Origin: CAVVYW01 sp963752605 | Lineage (GTDB): Bacteria > Actinomycetota > Thermoleophilia > Solirubrobacterales > 70-9 | Length of the DNA stretch: 19,563 nucleotides | NCBI GenBank assembly: GCA_963752605.1 | Contig: CAVVYW010000010.1 | Coordinates: 1 to 19,563, forward strand | Direction: 5' to 3' | In this document: one piece after another, positions 7,312-16,424 of the stretch | Numbering within the stretch: position 1 is the first letter of the stretch | How the letters are laid out: every line of letters begins with the position of its first letter | Notes under the pieces: generated by a model | The model's input: only the letters and a program-made list of their open reading frames with translations | Databases searched by the model: none | Told to the model about the DNA's origin: nothing | Made by a program: the position numbers and the translations under genes

Positions 7312-7908
7312 CTACTTCTCGGCGGGTGGCGCTTGGGCGGGCTGTGCGCCCTCGCCTCCGGGGAAGCTCACCTCGGGAGCCGCCTCGGCCTCCGCCTCGG
7401 CGTCGAAGAACTGGCGCGGCTCGAAGTTGAACGCCCCGGCGATGACCGAGTTGGGGAAGATCTGGATGAACGTGTTGTAGGTCTGGACCGTGTCGTTGTA
7501 GACGCGCCGGGTGATCTGGATCTGGTTCTCGGTCTCGCTCAGCTGACCCTGGAGCTGCTGGAAGTTCTCCGTCGCCCGCAGCTCCGGGTACTGCTCGGCG
7601 ACCACCATCAGGCGCTGGATCACCGCCGTGAGCGCGTCCTCGGCGGCGGCCTGCTGGGGCGGCGCCTTCGCGGCGACCGCGGTGCTGCGCGCCTTGGTCA
7701 CGTTCTCGAAGGTGCGCTGCTCGTGGCTCGCGTAGCCCTTGACCGCCTCGACCAGGTTGGGGATCAGGTCATGCCGGCGCTGGAGCGCGGCCTCGATCTG
7801 CCCCCAGCTGTTCTCGACGGCGTTGCGCCTGGACACCATCCGGTTGTAGAGCAGCAGGACGGCGAGGGCGACGAGGACGACGACGCCGATGATGATGATC
7901 AGAGCCAA
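7312..7908 (-). CDS. lemA: LemA family membrane protein
   Basis: A 198-residue LemA protein: N-terminal membrane helix (about 2-21), then the family core NAVENSWGQIEAALQRRHDL, IPNLVEAVKGYASHEQ, YPELRATENFQQLQGQL, SETENQIQITRRVYNDTVQ and FPNSVIAGAFNFE. The C-terminus is a Pro/Ala/Glu-rich tail not shared by all members. LemA forms a helical bundle anchored in the inner membrane; its biochemical role is not established. The only start giving the membrane anchor is TTG at 7908 (an in-frame TAG lies just upstream), with a weak ribosome site. The stop is one base from the DUF2207 start, so the two are cotranscribed and probably coupled. Confidence 0.93.
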   Translation of the reverse strand: MALIIIIGVVVLVALAVLLLYNRMVSRRNAVENSWGQIEAALQRRHDLIPNLVEAVKGYASHEQRTFENVTKARSTAVAAKAPPQQAAAEDALTAVIQRLMVVAEQYPELRATENFQQLQGQLSETENQIQITRRVYNDTVQTYNTFIQIFPNSVIAGAFNFEPRQFFDAEAEAEAAPEVSFPGGEGAQPAQAPPAEK

Positions 7909-7941
7909 GGCCGCCGCAACCTATCGGGATCTCGGTCGTCG

Positions 7942-7994
7942 CGCCAGGCTCGCTGGCGTGGATGGGGGCGGCGGCCCGAGCCGCCGCCCCCATC
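7942..7994. terminator. Two tandem hairpins, one with a perfect 15-bp stem
   Basis: GATGGGGGCGGCGGC (7961-7975) and its exact reverse complement (7980-7994) enclose a four-base loop CCGA. Beside it CGCCAG (7942-7947) pairs with CTGGCG (7953-7958). The pair lies six bases downstream of the YcnI stop and upstream of lemA, both on the minus strand, so it most likely terminates the copper operon. No T-tract follows, as in many actinobacterial terminators. A roadblock or RNA-stability role is an alternative. Confidence 0.75.
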
Positions 7995-8000
7995 GTCGGA

Positions 8001-8681
8001 TCAGGAGCTGCGTCCGCTCCTCAGAAACGCTGCCCCGCCCGCGAGCAGGCCGGCCGCGCCCAGCACGAGCGCGATGATCGCGAGGGTGTCCGACGATTCT
8101 TCGTCGTCATCATCCTCGGAGGACTCGCCCTCCTCCTCTTCTTCGGCGGCCTCGCCGTGCTCCTCCTCGGAGGCGGTCAGCGTCACCTGAGCCGCCGGCT
8201 CCTCGGATTCGGGCTCGCCGATCCAGCGCACGACCTCGCCGCTGTCATAGGTCTGGAGGGCCGGGAAGGTGAGGACATCGCCCTCGGCGGCCTCCTCCGG
8301 AAGCCCGACCGAGAGCCCGAAGTCCCGGAACTGACCGGGCTGGATCGCCGCCGCGGGATCGTCGGCGGTCCAGGTCACCGTCGTCACCTGCTCGGTGATC
8401 TGCTCACCTTCAGCCTCGACGGGCTCGGCGAGCTTGCTCTTCTTCACCTCCGTCGTCCAACCCTCGACGGGCTCATAGGAGACGAACACGAACCCCTCCG
8501 GGAACTTCACCTCGACCTTGTTGGTCGCGGCGTCATCCCGCTCGTTGGGGACCCGCACGTCGAAGCGGGTGAACCCGCCGGCGGGAACCGCATCGGGCTG
8601 GAGGGTCACATGGGCCTGACCCACCGCCGGTAGCGCCAGAGCGGTCGCCAGCGCGACCGCGAACATCAACTTGATCCTCAT
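8001..8681 (-). CDS. YcnI (DUF1775) exported copper-binding protein
   Basis: YcnI-type proteins bind Cu(II) outside the membrane through the amino group and side chain of an N-terminal histidine (a mono-histidine brace). Here the signal peptide (MRIKLMFAVALATAL) would be cleaved after VGQA, exposing His24 in HVTLQPDAVPAGG, the family start. The domain continues with FDVRVPNERDDAATNKVEV, FPEGF and VEGWTTEV; then comes an acidic stretch (EEEEEGESSEDDDDEE, about residues 186-205) and a C-terminal membrane helix ending in RSGRSS. ATG at 8681 with AAAGGAGA upstream decides the start; an upstream in-frame extension is not supported. It is the last gene of the copper locus, 41 bases after the CopC-CopD gene, and is followed by a strong hairpin. 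Confidence 0.92.
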   Translation of the reverse strand: MRIKLMFAVALATALALPAVGQAHVTLQPDAVPAGGFTRFDVRVPNERDDAATNKVEVKFPEGFVFVSYEPVEGWTTEVKKSKLAEPVEAEGEQITEQVTTVTWTADDPAAAIQPGQFRDFGLSVGLPEEAAEGDVLTFPALQTYDSGEVVRWIGEPESEEPAAQVTLTASEEEHGEAAEEEEEGESSEDDDDEESSDTLAIIALVLGAAGLLAGGAAFLRSGRSS

Positions 8682-8722
8682 TGCTTCTCCTTTCCATGCG
8701 GGCCGCGGCCCGCGTTGACAAG

Positions 8723-10462
8723 TCATCGAATGGGCACCTCCAGGCGCGCCTCGTCCTGCTCGAAGCGCGAGAGGCGCACCGCGATCGACAGCTCCCAGGC
8801 GCCCGGCACCCCGAGCCGGAGATCGGGAGCCACGAAGTGCCCCGGGCCGGCCTTACTCAGCTCGACGGGCAACGGGCCGATCTGTTTCGACGGCAGAGTG
8901 GCCGTGGCCGTGACCTCACGCGCGGCGTCGAACTGGGAGCCGTCGTCCGCGTTGAACAGGTAGAGGTGGAGCTGGTTGCGCCCGACCCGCGCGGGGTCCA
9001 CCGTGTAGTCGAGCACTCGCGACCCAAGATCGGCCGTACCCGAGACGGGCCCCGGCCTCGAGTCGCTCGGGGGCGCGTAGCTGACCAGCACCGAGGCGAC
9101 GCCGAGAACGGCAGCGATCAACGTGACCTCCGCTCGCAGGTTTGCCCGGAGCAAGAGGCCTGGGCGACCCGGTGACTCGCCGGAGCCGGCCAACCGGGCA
9201 AGTGCCGGGATCAGCCTGGCCCGGTTGCGATAGCCGAGGACGACCAGCACGCTCAGGAGAGCCGCCTTTGCCAGGACCGCGCGGCCGAACCCGGTCTCGA
9301 CCAGCGCGTCGAAGCTGGCCACCTCGATCACCGCCTGGACCGTGCCCGTCGCAGCGAGCGCCAGAACCGAGGCCAGCGCCAGCGGCGAGAAGCGCCTCAG
9401 CGATTCGAGCAGGAGCGCGGTTCTCTTCGGCGGGTCGAGTGCGCGGGTCGCCGCCGGAAGCGCGACCAGCAACGCCACGAGGCCCCCCAGCCAGAGCGAC
9501 ATGGCCGTGACGTGGATCGCGTCGGAGGTGAACAGAACCGCGGTCGGATCCTGGGTGCTGGCGTGGCCGGCCAGCGCCGGTGAGATGATCAGGAAGAGGC
9601 AGAGCGGCGCGGCCGCGACCGCCGCCCAGGCCCGAGGCGGGCGGTCCCCGAGCCGCCCGGCGGCAACCCCGACCACGAGGGCCAAAGCCGCCCACGCGCC
9701 GGCCCGAAGAGCGAGCACGGTCCCGAAGCGGGTGTCCAGGACCTCCTCCAGGACCGATCGGTCGAGGGCCGACCAGAATGAGGATCCGCTCACCGTGGCC
9801 GCCTGCAGCGGCAGGGCCAGGAGGCTGGCGACGAGCCCGGTGAGAGCCGCAACGAGGGCGAGAGCCCACCAGCGCCCGCTGAAGTGGCGAGCGGCCTCGG
9901 CCCAATCCGAGTCCCCGTCCGGTGCACGTGCGAGCGCCGGTATCCACACCGCGACGAGGAAGATCAGGGCGCCGACCCCCACCCCGAGCGCCAGATAGCC
10001 TAGGAGCCGGTCGGCCCAAAAGGCGACGTCGGTGACCGGCCCCGCGTCACCCTCGTCGAGCAGCTCGGCCACGGTCTTCTCCGAGCCCCGCCCCGGGTTT
10101 CCGATCGAGAAGACGAAACCGCCCGAGACGGGATGCCCGTCGGCGGACACGATCCGGTAGGTGGCGGTGTAGGTCCCGTCCGCGAGCCCCTCGGACAGAT
10201 CGGCGCCCATCGCGTCGGACCGGTCATCGGGCCTGATCAGCTCGCCGGTCTCCACCTGGTCGCCCTCGGGATCGAAGACCCGCACCGCCCCGAAGCTCGC
10301 CTCGACCGGTTCGTTGAAATAGAAGGCGACCAGCTCTGGCGCTTGTTCGACCTCCGCACCCTGCGACGGGGAGGTCCGCTCCAGCACAGCGTGGGCGCTC
10401 GCCGAGGCGGGCAGCACCAGGGCCGCCAGCGCGGCCAGCGGGAGGGCGCAGCGGCGAATCAC
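8723..10462 (-). CDS. CopC-CopD fusion with C-terminal YtkA-like domain (YcnJ-type)
   Basis: A 579-residue protein in three parts. CopC: signal peptide ending PASASA, then mature His24 (HAVLERTSPSQGAEV) and D108-G-H110 in SADGHPVSGGF, the residues that bind Cu(II) in CopC. CopD: about eight membrane helices from about residue 150, including SPALAGHAS and DAIHVTAMSLWLGGL, whose histidines are candidate membrane copper ligands. C-terminal extracytoplasmic domain (from NQLHLYLFNADDGS to the end) resembling YtkA. This order is that of B. subtilis YcnJ, a copper importer, which also neighbours YcnI. The GTG start at 10462 overlaps the upstream TGA by four bases (GTGA), indicating coupling. The frame extends further upstream but that stretch is arginine-rich shadow sequence. 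Copper role is firm by family; import rather than resistance is inferred. Confidence 0.94.
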   Translation of the reverse strand: MIRRCALPLAALAALVLPASASAHAVLERTSPSQGAEVEQAPELVAFYFNEPVEASFGAVRVFDPEGDQVETGELIRPDDRSDAMGADLSEGLADGTYTATYRIVSADGHPVSGGFVFSIGNPGRGSEKTVAELLDEGDAGPVTDVAFWADRLLGYLALGVGVGALIFLVAVWIPALARAPDGDSDWAEAARHFSGRWWALALVAALTGLVASLLALPLQAATVSGSSFWSALDRSVLEEVLDTRFGTVLALRAGAWAALALVVGVAAGRLGDRPPRAWAAVAAAPLCLFLIISPALAGHASTQDPTAVLFTSDAIHVTAMSLWLGGLVALLVALPAATRALDPPKRTALLLESLRRFSPLALASVLALAATGTVQAVIEVASFDALVETGFGRAVLAKAALLSVLVVLGYRNRARLIPALARLAGSGESPGRPGLLLRANLRAEVTLIAAVLGVASVLVSYAPPSDSRPGPVSGTADLGSRVLDYTVDPARVGRNQLHLYLFNADDGSQFDAAREVTATATLPSKQIGPLPVELSKAGPGHFVAPDLRLGVPGAWELSIAVRLSRFEQDEARLEVPIR

Positions 10463-11130
10463 CAGGCCTCTCGCTCCTCTCCTCCGGGCGGCTCGCCGCC
10501 GCCGGCTCCACGCCGCCGAATCAGGATGAGCGCCGCGAGGCCCGCACCGACGACCGCGAGCACGACGAACGGGAGGATCGGAAAGCCCGAATCCTCGCCG
10601 ACCCACACGAGGGTCCCGGTGATCGCGGCGGGCTCGCCGCCGACCTCGACCGGGACGGAGTAGTCGAAGACCTCGGTCCGTTCCCCCTCGTCGGTGACCT
10701 GCTCCGGCGTTCCGCGGCCCATGTAATGGACCCGATGGTCGTGCCACCCATAACGGCCGCTGCGGTCGATCGTCTCCCAGACAGGCGGGGCGTCAGGGTC
10801 GGCCTCCGGCGGCACGTCGGCCTCGCCATAGCGATCCCCGTTCAGGTAGTGGGACGGCGAGAGGGTGTTCACCTCGACCGTCCCGTCACCGAGGATCCGC
10901 AGATACGGCTCCCCCTGGTAGCCCTCCACGGTGACCGTCTTGCCCGAGTCGTTCTGGAGCTCCAGGCTGTCGTCGTAGTTGAGGATCCGCACGGCCACCC
11001 CCGCCGTCTCCGGCGTGAGGCCGTTGACCTCCGATCTGAAGTTTGGGTTGCCCTCGTGGGCGGCCGACCGCTCGGCCGGCAGGGTCGCGATGATGAGTGC
11101 GATCGCGAGCACCGATGCGACCTTGCGCAC
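10459..11130 (-). CDS. Unnamed exported, membrane-anchored protein with N-terminal His, in copper operon
   Basis: I recognise no named family, although I recall similar sequences beside copC in other Thermoleophilia. 223 residues from GTG at 11130, with AAAGGAG upstream at good spacing. A signal peptide (VRKVASVLAIALIIATL) should be cleaved after RSAA, leaving His25 as the first residue (HEGNPNFRSEVNGL). The extracytoplasmic domain has DSGKTVTVEGYQGEPYLRIL, NTLSPSHYLN and a histidine-rich WHDHRVHYM (129-137). A C-terminal helix (about 184-205) and a basic end RRR anchor it. The last codon overlaps the CopC-CopD start (GTGA). An N-terminal His plus the HDHxxH cluster suggests copper binding, which is inference. 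A longer in-frame start to 11292 gives only arginine/proline shadow sequence and is rejected. Confidence 0.85.
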   Translation of the reverse strand: MRKVASVLAIALIIATLPAERSAAHEGNPNFRSEVNGLTPETAGVAVRILNYDDSLELQNDSGKTVTVEGYQGEPYLRILGDGTVEVNTLSPSHYLNGDRYGEADVPPEADPDAPPVWETIDRSGRYGWHDHRVHYMGRGTPEQVTDEGERTEVFDYSVPVEVGGEPAAITGTLVWVGEDSGFPILPFVVLAVVGAGLAALILIRRRGAGGGEPPGGEEREAW

Positions 11131-11186
11131 GGTGATCTCCTTTCGTCGCGGGACCGCGCCCCGCGACCGAGGAGGCCGGGGGCGCT

Positions 11187-11507
11187 CTAGGCCGAAGTCA
11201 GGAGGGGCGGCCCGCGCTGAGCCATCCCGCCGGCGATCAGCTCGCCGCCACGCGGAAGGAGGACACTGGGCCCTCGCGGGCTCGGACGCCACGACCCAAC
11301 CGGACGCGGTCGTCGGTCAATCCTTGTTCCGCGGATACGCTCGAGGACGTCCTCGCCGAGAAAGCGTCCGAAGAAGAGAGGTACGGCCAGCAGCATCGCC
11401 GGCGCCAGGTACAGCAGCGCATCGGTGGAGCCGCTCAGAGCGATCGCAAGCGCCCAAACAGCGGTGAGCGCAAGCAGTGCGATTCCGTTTCGGGACTCTC
11501 GGCTCAT
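11187..11507 (-). CDS. Small two-helix membrane protein, first gene of the copper set
   Basis: 106 residues with two adjacent hydrophobic segments (GIALLALTAVWALAIALS, about 8-25, and ALLYLAPAMLLAVPLFFG, about 30-47) followed by a basic, arginine/proline-rich cytoplasmic tail (RIDRRPRPVGSWRPSPRG) and LPRGGELIAGGMAQRGPP. No named family recognised. ATG at 11507 is preceded directly by GAGGG, rather close for a ribosome site, so the start is moderately sure. It lies 56 bases upstream of the His-N-terminal protein on the same strand, so it probably shares the transcript with the copper genes. Part of the tail could be displaced by an indel given the errors elsewhere; nothing in it proves this. 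Confidence 0.7.
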   Translation of the reverse strand: MSRESRNGIALLALTAVWALAIALSGSTDALLYLAPAMLLAVPLFFGRFLGEDVLERIRGTRIDRRPRPVGSWRPSPRGPSVLLPRGGELIAGGMAQRGPPLLTSA

Positions 11508-11550
11508 CCCTCAGTGGAATCTAGACCACGCGCCCCGACTGCGACCCCGG

Positions 11551-12042
11551 TCAGAGCGGCTCGATCATGCCGTCCTGCTGGAGCCTCGCGTTGTAGTCCT
11601 CCTGGGCCTGCGCCTGGTACTCAGCGAGGCGCGAGGTCTCCTGCAGCCTGCTGAGCGGCTGCCAGCCGCCCGGGAGCTGGACCAGCCCCGCCGCGCTCAC
11701 CTCAGCGTCGAGGTTCGGCGAGGCGAAGAGGATCCCGCAGACCGCGGTCGGCTCGCTCTCCGGCACGGGGGCGGAGCCATCCGAGCTCAGGGTCAGCACC
11801 TGCACGTAGTTGTATCCGTGGGCGTCGTACTGATGGACGCCGAGCTGGCTGGGAGCGGTCGCGTCCTCGTTCCAGCCGTCGAGGCAGCGCTCCGGGGCGG
11901 CACTGAACGTGTGCTTCGAGCCGCCGGACTGGCTCACCAGCACGATCGCCGCCACCGCAAGGAGGGCCGCCAGGCCGGCCGCGAAGATCAGGCGAGCGCG
12001 CCCCCCGCCTGCGGGGGCTTGACTTGGCTCCGGTGTTCCCAT
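11551..12042 (-). CDS. Membrane-anchored extracytoplasmic protein of unknown function
   Basis: 163 residues from ATG at 12042 (GGGGTG just upstream). A short proline-rich cytoplasmic start (MGTPEPSQAPAGGGRAR), one membrane helix (about 17-38), then an outside domain with Cys53 and Cys102, which could form a disulfide (ERCLDGWNED and TAVCGILFASPN). The C-terminus is glutamine-rich and helical (EYQAQAQEDYNARLQQDG). No family recognised. It is divergent from the Rieske-sufBD locus with 80 bases between starts, and 43 bases upstream of the small membrane gene, so it may head the minus-strand copper transcript; a link to copper is only positional. A longer in-frame reading to 12138 runs across the divergent promoter region and is not supported. 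Confidence 0.75.
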   Translation of the reverse strand: MGTPEPSQAPAGGGRARLIFAAGLAALLAVAAIVLVSQSGGSKHTFSAAPERCLDGWNEDATAPSQLGVHQYDAHGYNYVQVLTLSSDGSAPVPESEPTAVCGILFASPNLDAEVSAAGLVQLPGGWQPLSRLQETSRLAEYQAQAQEDYNARLQQDGMIEPL

Positions 12043-12122
12043 TGCACCCCGCACTTTGCTGGACCGCGCCCCGGCTCGACGCACCACAGCCGCTAAAATC
12101 CGACCTCCCGAGTAGGAATAAC

Positions 12123-12457
12123 GTGACTGAAGGCACAAAGGAACAGATCGACGTCTGCCCCGCGGGCGAGCTGCCCGCCGGCGAGATGAAGCTGATCGAG
12201 GCTCCCGACGGGGCGAAGATCGGCATCTTCAACTGCGGCGGCGAGCTCTATGCGATCGAGGATCGCTGCTCGCACGACGACGGCCCGCTCGCCGAGGGGG
12301 AGTTCGACGTCGAGACCTGTACCGTGGAGTGTCCGCGGCACGGGTCACTGTTCGACCTCACCACGGGCAAGCCGAGGACCCTCCCCGCCTACCAGCCCGT
12401 CCGCACCTTCCCGGTCACGATCGACGACGACAAAGTGAAGCTGGAGATTTCCGACTG

Positions 12458-12458
<1 letters not shown>
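12123..12458 (+). CDS. Rieske-type [2Fe-2S] ferredoxin of the suf locus
   Basis: 111 residues. Cluster motifs are CSHDDGPL (Cys-x-His) and CPRHGSLFDL (Cys-x-x-His), the soluble Rieske ferredoxin type (as in dioxygenase ferredoxins and NirD-like proteins), with TTGKPRTLPAYQPVRTFPV following as in that family. It probably passes electrons in the cytoplasm; in actinobacterial suf operons such a gene commonly sits with sufB/sufD and may help cluster assembly, though its exact partner is not established. GTG at 12123 is chosen: AGGA at 12114-12117 is five bases away, and the upstream reading to 12024 has no family sequence. A TAAAAT at 12094-12099 is a possible -10 box. The stop overlaps the sufB start (TGATG). 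Confidence 0.9.
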
Positions 12459-13907
<1,449 letters not shown>

Positions 13908-13915
<8 letters not shown>

Positions 13916-15143
13916 GAGCGGCCCGCCGCCGCTCCCAACTCAGAAGACGCCGGGCTGGGAGTTCACCGACCTCTCCGGGCTCGACCTGGACGCTTACTCG
14001 CCCGCCACGGACGGCGATGCCGAGGCGCGCTCGCGCGCGGACGCGATCCTCAACCCCCCCGGCGACACGCCGCGGGTGGTGCAGATCGACGGCACCGTCC
14101 TCGACGGCAGCGAGGTTGCTGTCGCAGGCAACGGCCATCCCACCGAGCCGCTGGTCGCGTCTCTCGGGGCGGCGATCGAGCGGTTCCCGCGCCTTGGCGA
14201 GATGCTCGGGAAGCTCGCGGGTCACGACGACCCCTTCGTCGCCCGCAACGACGCCGCATGGAGCGGCGGCGCCCTGATCTACGTCCCACGGGGCAAGCGG
14301 CTCGATGGTCCGGCGCTCGTCGCCGCCGTTCAGGACGCCGATCGCTCCTCCCTCTCCTTCCGCACCCTGATCGTGCTCGAGGAGGGCGCCGAGGCCGAGG
14401 TCTGGGAGCAGTGGCTGACCACGGACGCGCAGCCCGACTCCGTCTTCAACACGGTGACCGAGATCTGGGTCGGCCCCGGCGCCAACCTCCGCTACGTCAG
14501 CGCCCAGGGGCTGAGCGAGCGAAGCTGGGTGTTCGCCACGCAGCGGGCCGAGGTCGAGAAGGACGCGAACCTGGACTGGGTGGCACTCGGATTCGGCTCG
14601 TCGCGCGGCAAGATCCGGATGGAGACTCGCCTCGCCGGACAGGGCTCGGGGGCCCGGGTCACCGGCGCCTACGCCGGCGAGGGCTCGCAGCACCTCGACT
14701 TCGACACGACCCAGGAGCACGCCGCCCCCAACACCACCTCCGACCTCGCCTTCCGCGGCGTCCTCGATGACGAGTCCACAGCGGTCTGGCGCGGAATGAT
14801 CAAGGTCGACCCGGGAGCCCAGCAGACCGATGCCTTCCAGGAGAGCCGCAACCTGATCCTCTCCAAGTCGGCCCACGCGGATGCGATTCCCGGCCTCGAG
14901 ATCGAGGCCGATGACGTGCGCTGCACCCACGCGGCCGCGGTTGCCCAGATCGATAAGGAGCAGCTCCACTACCTGCGGGCGCACGGCCTCCCGGAGGCCG
15001 AGTCCAAGCGGCTCGTGATCGAGGGGTTCCTGGAGGCGCTGGTGGAACGGCTCGGGTCGGGGCCGGTCCGCGCAGCCGTGTCCGTTGCGCTGGAGCGCCG
15101 CCTCGGGGAGATCCTCGGCGAGCGCCAGGTCGAGCCCGTCTAA
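13908..15143 (+). CDS. sufD: SufD, Fe-S scaffold partner subunit
   Basis: 411 residues. SufD pairs with SufB to form the scaffold heterodimer on two SufC ATPases and is needed for iron entry. The sequence shows the SufB/SufD beta-helix core (WSGGALIYVPRGKRLDGPAL, SFRTLIVLEEGAEAEV, FRGVLDDESTAVWRGMIKV) and the C-terminal RCTHAAAVAQIDKEQLHYLR, in which His341 corresponds to E. coli His360 at the assembly site. The N-terminus is short, beginning MAESGPPPLPTQKTPGWEFT, with the TPGWEFTDL pattern typical of actinobacterial SufD. TTG at 13908 is supported by GGAGGG. It is last in its operon; sufC, sufS and sufU, usually next, are instead upstream at 2397-4843. Confidence 0.95.
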
Positions 15144-15153
15144 CGCCGCCAAG

Positions 15154-15172
15154 AATGAGAATCAGTCTCATT
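15154..15172. promoter_or_regulatory. Fur/Zur-box palindrome in front of the zinc operon
   Basis: AATGAGA (15154-15160) and TCTCATT (15166-15172) are exact inverted repeats separated by ATCAG, giving a 19-base dyad with the size and sequence character of Fur-family boxes. It ends 21 bases before the fur/zur ATG. A weak -10-like TGATAG (15177-15182) follows, and no Shine-Dalgarno sequence is seen, so the transcript may be nearly leaderless with the box over the promoter. Negative autoregulation by zinc is inferred. Confidence 0.75.
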
Positions 15173-15193
15173 TAGCTGATAGCCTCTCTCGTC

Positions 15194-15652
15194 ATGGCTC
15201 GGGCCGCGGCGAAGACAGCAGAGGGTTGGGACGAGCATGCAAGGGTCGCCCTGAGCGAGGCCGGGCATAGGTCCGGAGGGGCACGCGAAGCGGTGGTGGA
15301 GCTGCTCGCTCGCCAGCACTGCTGCCTCTCGGCGCAGGAGATCTCCGACGAGCTTCGTGGCGCCGGTTCCGGGATCGGTCAGGCCAGCGTCTACCGGGCG
15401 CTGGACCTCCTTCATGAGCTGGGTTTGGTCCAGCGCGTCGAGATCGACGGTGGCGGCTCACGCTACGAGCCGGTCGTGCCGGGCGGAGAGCACCATCACC
15501 ACGCCGTCTGCGAGACCTGCGGCCGGGTAACCGCCTTCGAGGACGAGAGGCTCGAGCGGGCGCTCGAGCGCCTCTCGGGGCGCCTCAAGCACTCGATGCG
15601 GGCGCACGACATAGTCATCCGCGGGGACTGCTCCCGCTGCGTGAGGGGCTGA
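15194..15652 (+). CDS. zur: Fur family metal regulator, probably zinc-responsive Zur
   Basis: 152 residues with a winged helix (LSAQEISDELRGAG, then IGQASVYRALDLLHELGLVQ as recognition helix) and a metal-binding dimer domain. HHHH at 100-103 precedes C106-x-x-C109, and C146-x-x-C149 is near the end: the two CxxC pairs form the structural zinc site, and the histidines with His133/His138 are candidate sensor ligands. Its cotranscription with a znuCBA-type importer, and the palindrome just upstream, make Zur the likely specificity; iron-type Fur or manganese-type Mur cannot be excluded from sequence alone. ATG at 15194 has no clear ribosome site, compatible with a leaderless message. One base separates its stop from the znuC start region. 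Confidence 0.9.
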   Translation: MARAAAKTAEGWDEHARVALSEAGHRSGGAREAVVELLARQHCCLSAQEISDELRGAGSGIGQASVYRALDLLHELGLVQRVEIDGGGSRYEPVVPGGEHHHHAVCETCGRVTAFEDERLERALERLSGRLKHSMRAHDIVIRGDCSRCVRG

Positions 15653-15653
15653 A

Positions 15654-16424
15654 GTGGCAGACGCCGTCAAGGAAACGATCCGGCCTGCCCTGGCCGCGGA
15701 GGGCCTCACCGTCCGGTTCGGGCGCGAGGACGCCCTGCTCGACATCAACGTCGAGGTGCCCGCCGGTGCCACCGTCGCCCTGCTCGGCCCGAACGGCGCC
15801 GGTAAGACCACCCTCTTCCAGGCCGCGGTCGGCCTCGTACGTCCCGCGAGCGGCTACATCAGCCTCGGCAGCCGGCGCGTGGCCTTCGTGCCACAGCGGC
15901 TGGAGGTCGAGCCCTCCTTCCCCGTGACGGTCGCGGACGTGGTGCGGATGGGCCGGTACGGGGACCTCGGCTGGCTCCGTCGCTTCACCGACCACGACCG
16001 CGAGCTGGTGGCGGCCGCCCTGCGCGAGCTGGGCATCGAGCACCTCGCCGACCGGCGCTTCGGCGACCTCTCAGGCGGCGAGCGCCAGCGGACGCTGCTC
16101 GCCCAGGCCTCCGCCCAGGATGCCGAGATCCTGCTCCTGGACGAGCCATTCGCCGGGCTCGACGCCCCGACCCATGGGGCCCTGCAGCGGCTGCTGCGCG
16201 ACTGGCGCGACCGCGGCCGGACGGTGCTGGTCGCCACCCACGACCTGGAGAGTGCCAGCCGCGACTTCGACCTGGTGCTCTGCCTCAACCAGCGTTTGAT
16301 CGAGTTCGGGCCCCCTGCCGAAACCTTCACGGAGGAGGTCATTTCGGAGACCTTCGCGGGCCGGGTGCTCCGGGTCGGCTCTCTGCTGGTCGATACCGCC
16401 CACCACCATCACGGAGCGGGCTAG
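15654..16424 (+). CDS. znuC: ZnuC-type metal ABC transporter ATP-binding protein
   Basis: 256 residues. Powers metal uptake from the inner face of the membrane. Walker A GPNGAGKTT (45-53), Q-loop AFVPQRLEVEPSFP, signature LSGGERQR (139-146), Walker B ILLLDEP (159-165) and switch His in VLVATHDL are all present. VTVADVVRMGRYGDLGWLRR is the pattern of the Mn/Zn (ZnuC/MntB) class. The C-terminus ends in a four-histidine run (250-253), common in zinc transporter ATPases. GTG at 15654 begins one base after the zur stop. Its stop overlaps the permease start (TAGTG). Metal identity rests on zur and the substrate-binding protein. Confidence 0.94.
   Translation: MADAVKETIRPALAAEGLTVRFGREDALLDINVEVPAGATVALLGPNGAGKTTLFQAAVGLVRPASGYISLGSRRVAFVPQRLEVEPSFPVTVADVVRMGRYGDLGWLRRFTDHDRELVAAALRELGIEHLADRRFGDLSGGERQRTLLAQASAQDAEILLLDEPFAGLDAPTHGALQRLLRDWRDRGRTVLVATHDLESASRDFDLVLCLNQRLIEFGPPAETFTEEVISETFAGRVLRVGSLLVDTAHHHHGAG

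Noticed and set aside
10463..10747. Upstream extension of the CopC-CopD frame
   Set aside because: Arginine-rich shadow of the preceding gene; the GTG at 10462 begins a proper signal peptide and overlaps the upstream stop.
11131..11292. Upstream extension of the unnamed exported protein
   Set aside because: It would bury the signal peptide behind Arg/Pro-rich sequence; GTG 11130 has a good ribosome site.
12024..12122. Upstream extension of the Rieske gene
   Set aside because: It covers the divergent promoter region and has no family sequence; GTG 12123 has a ribosome site.
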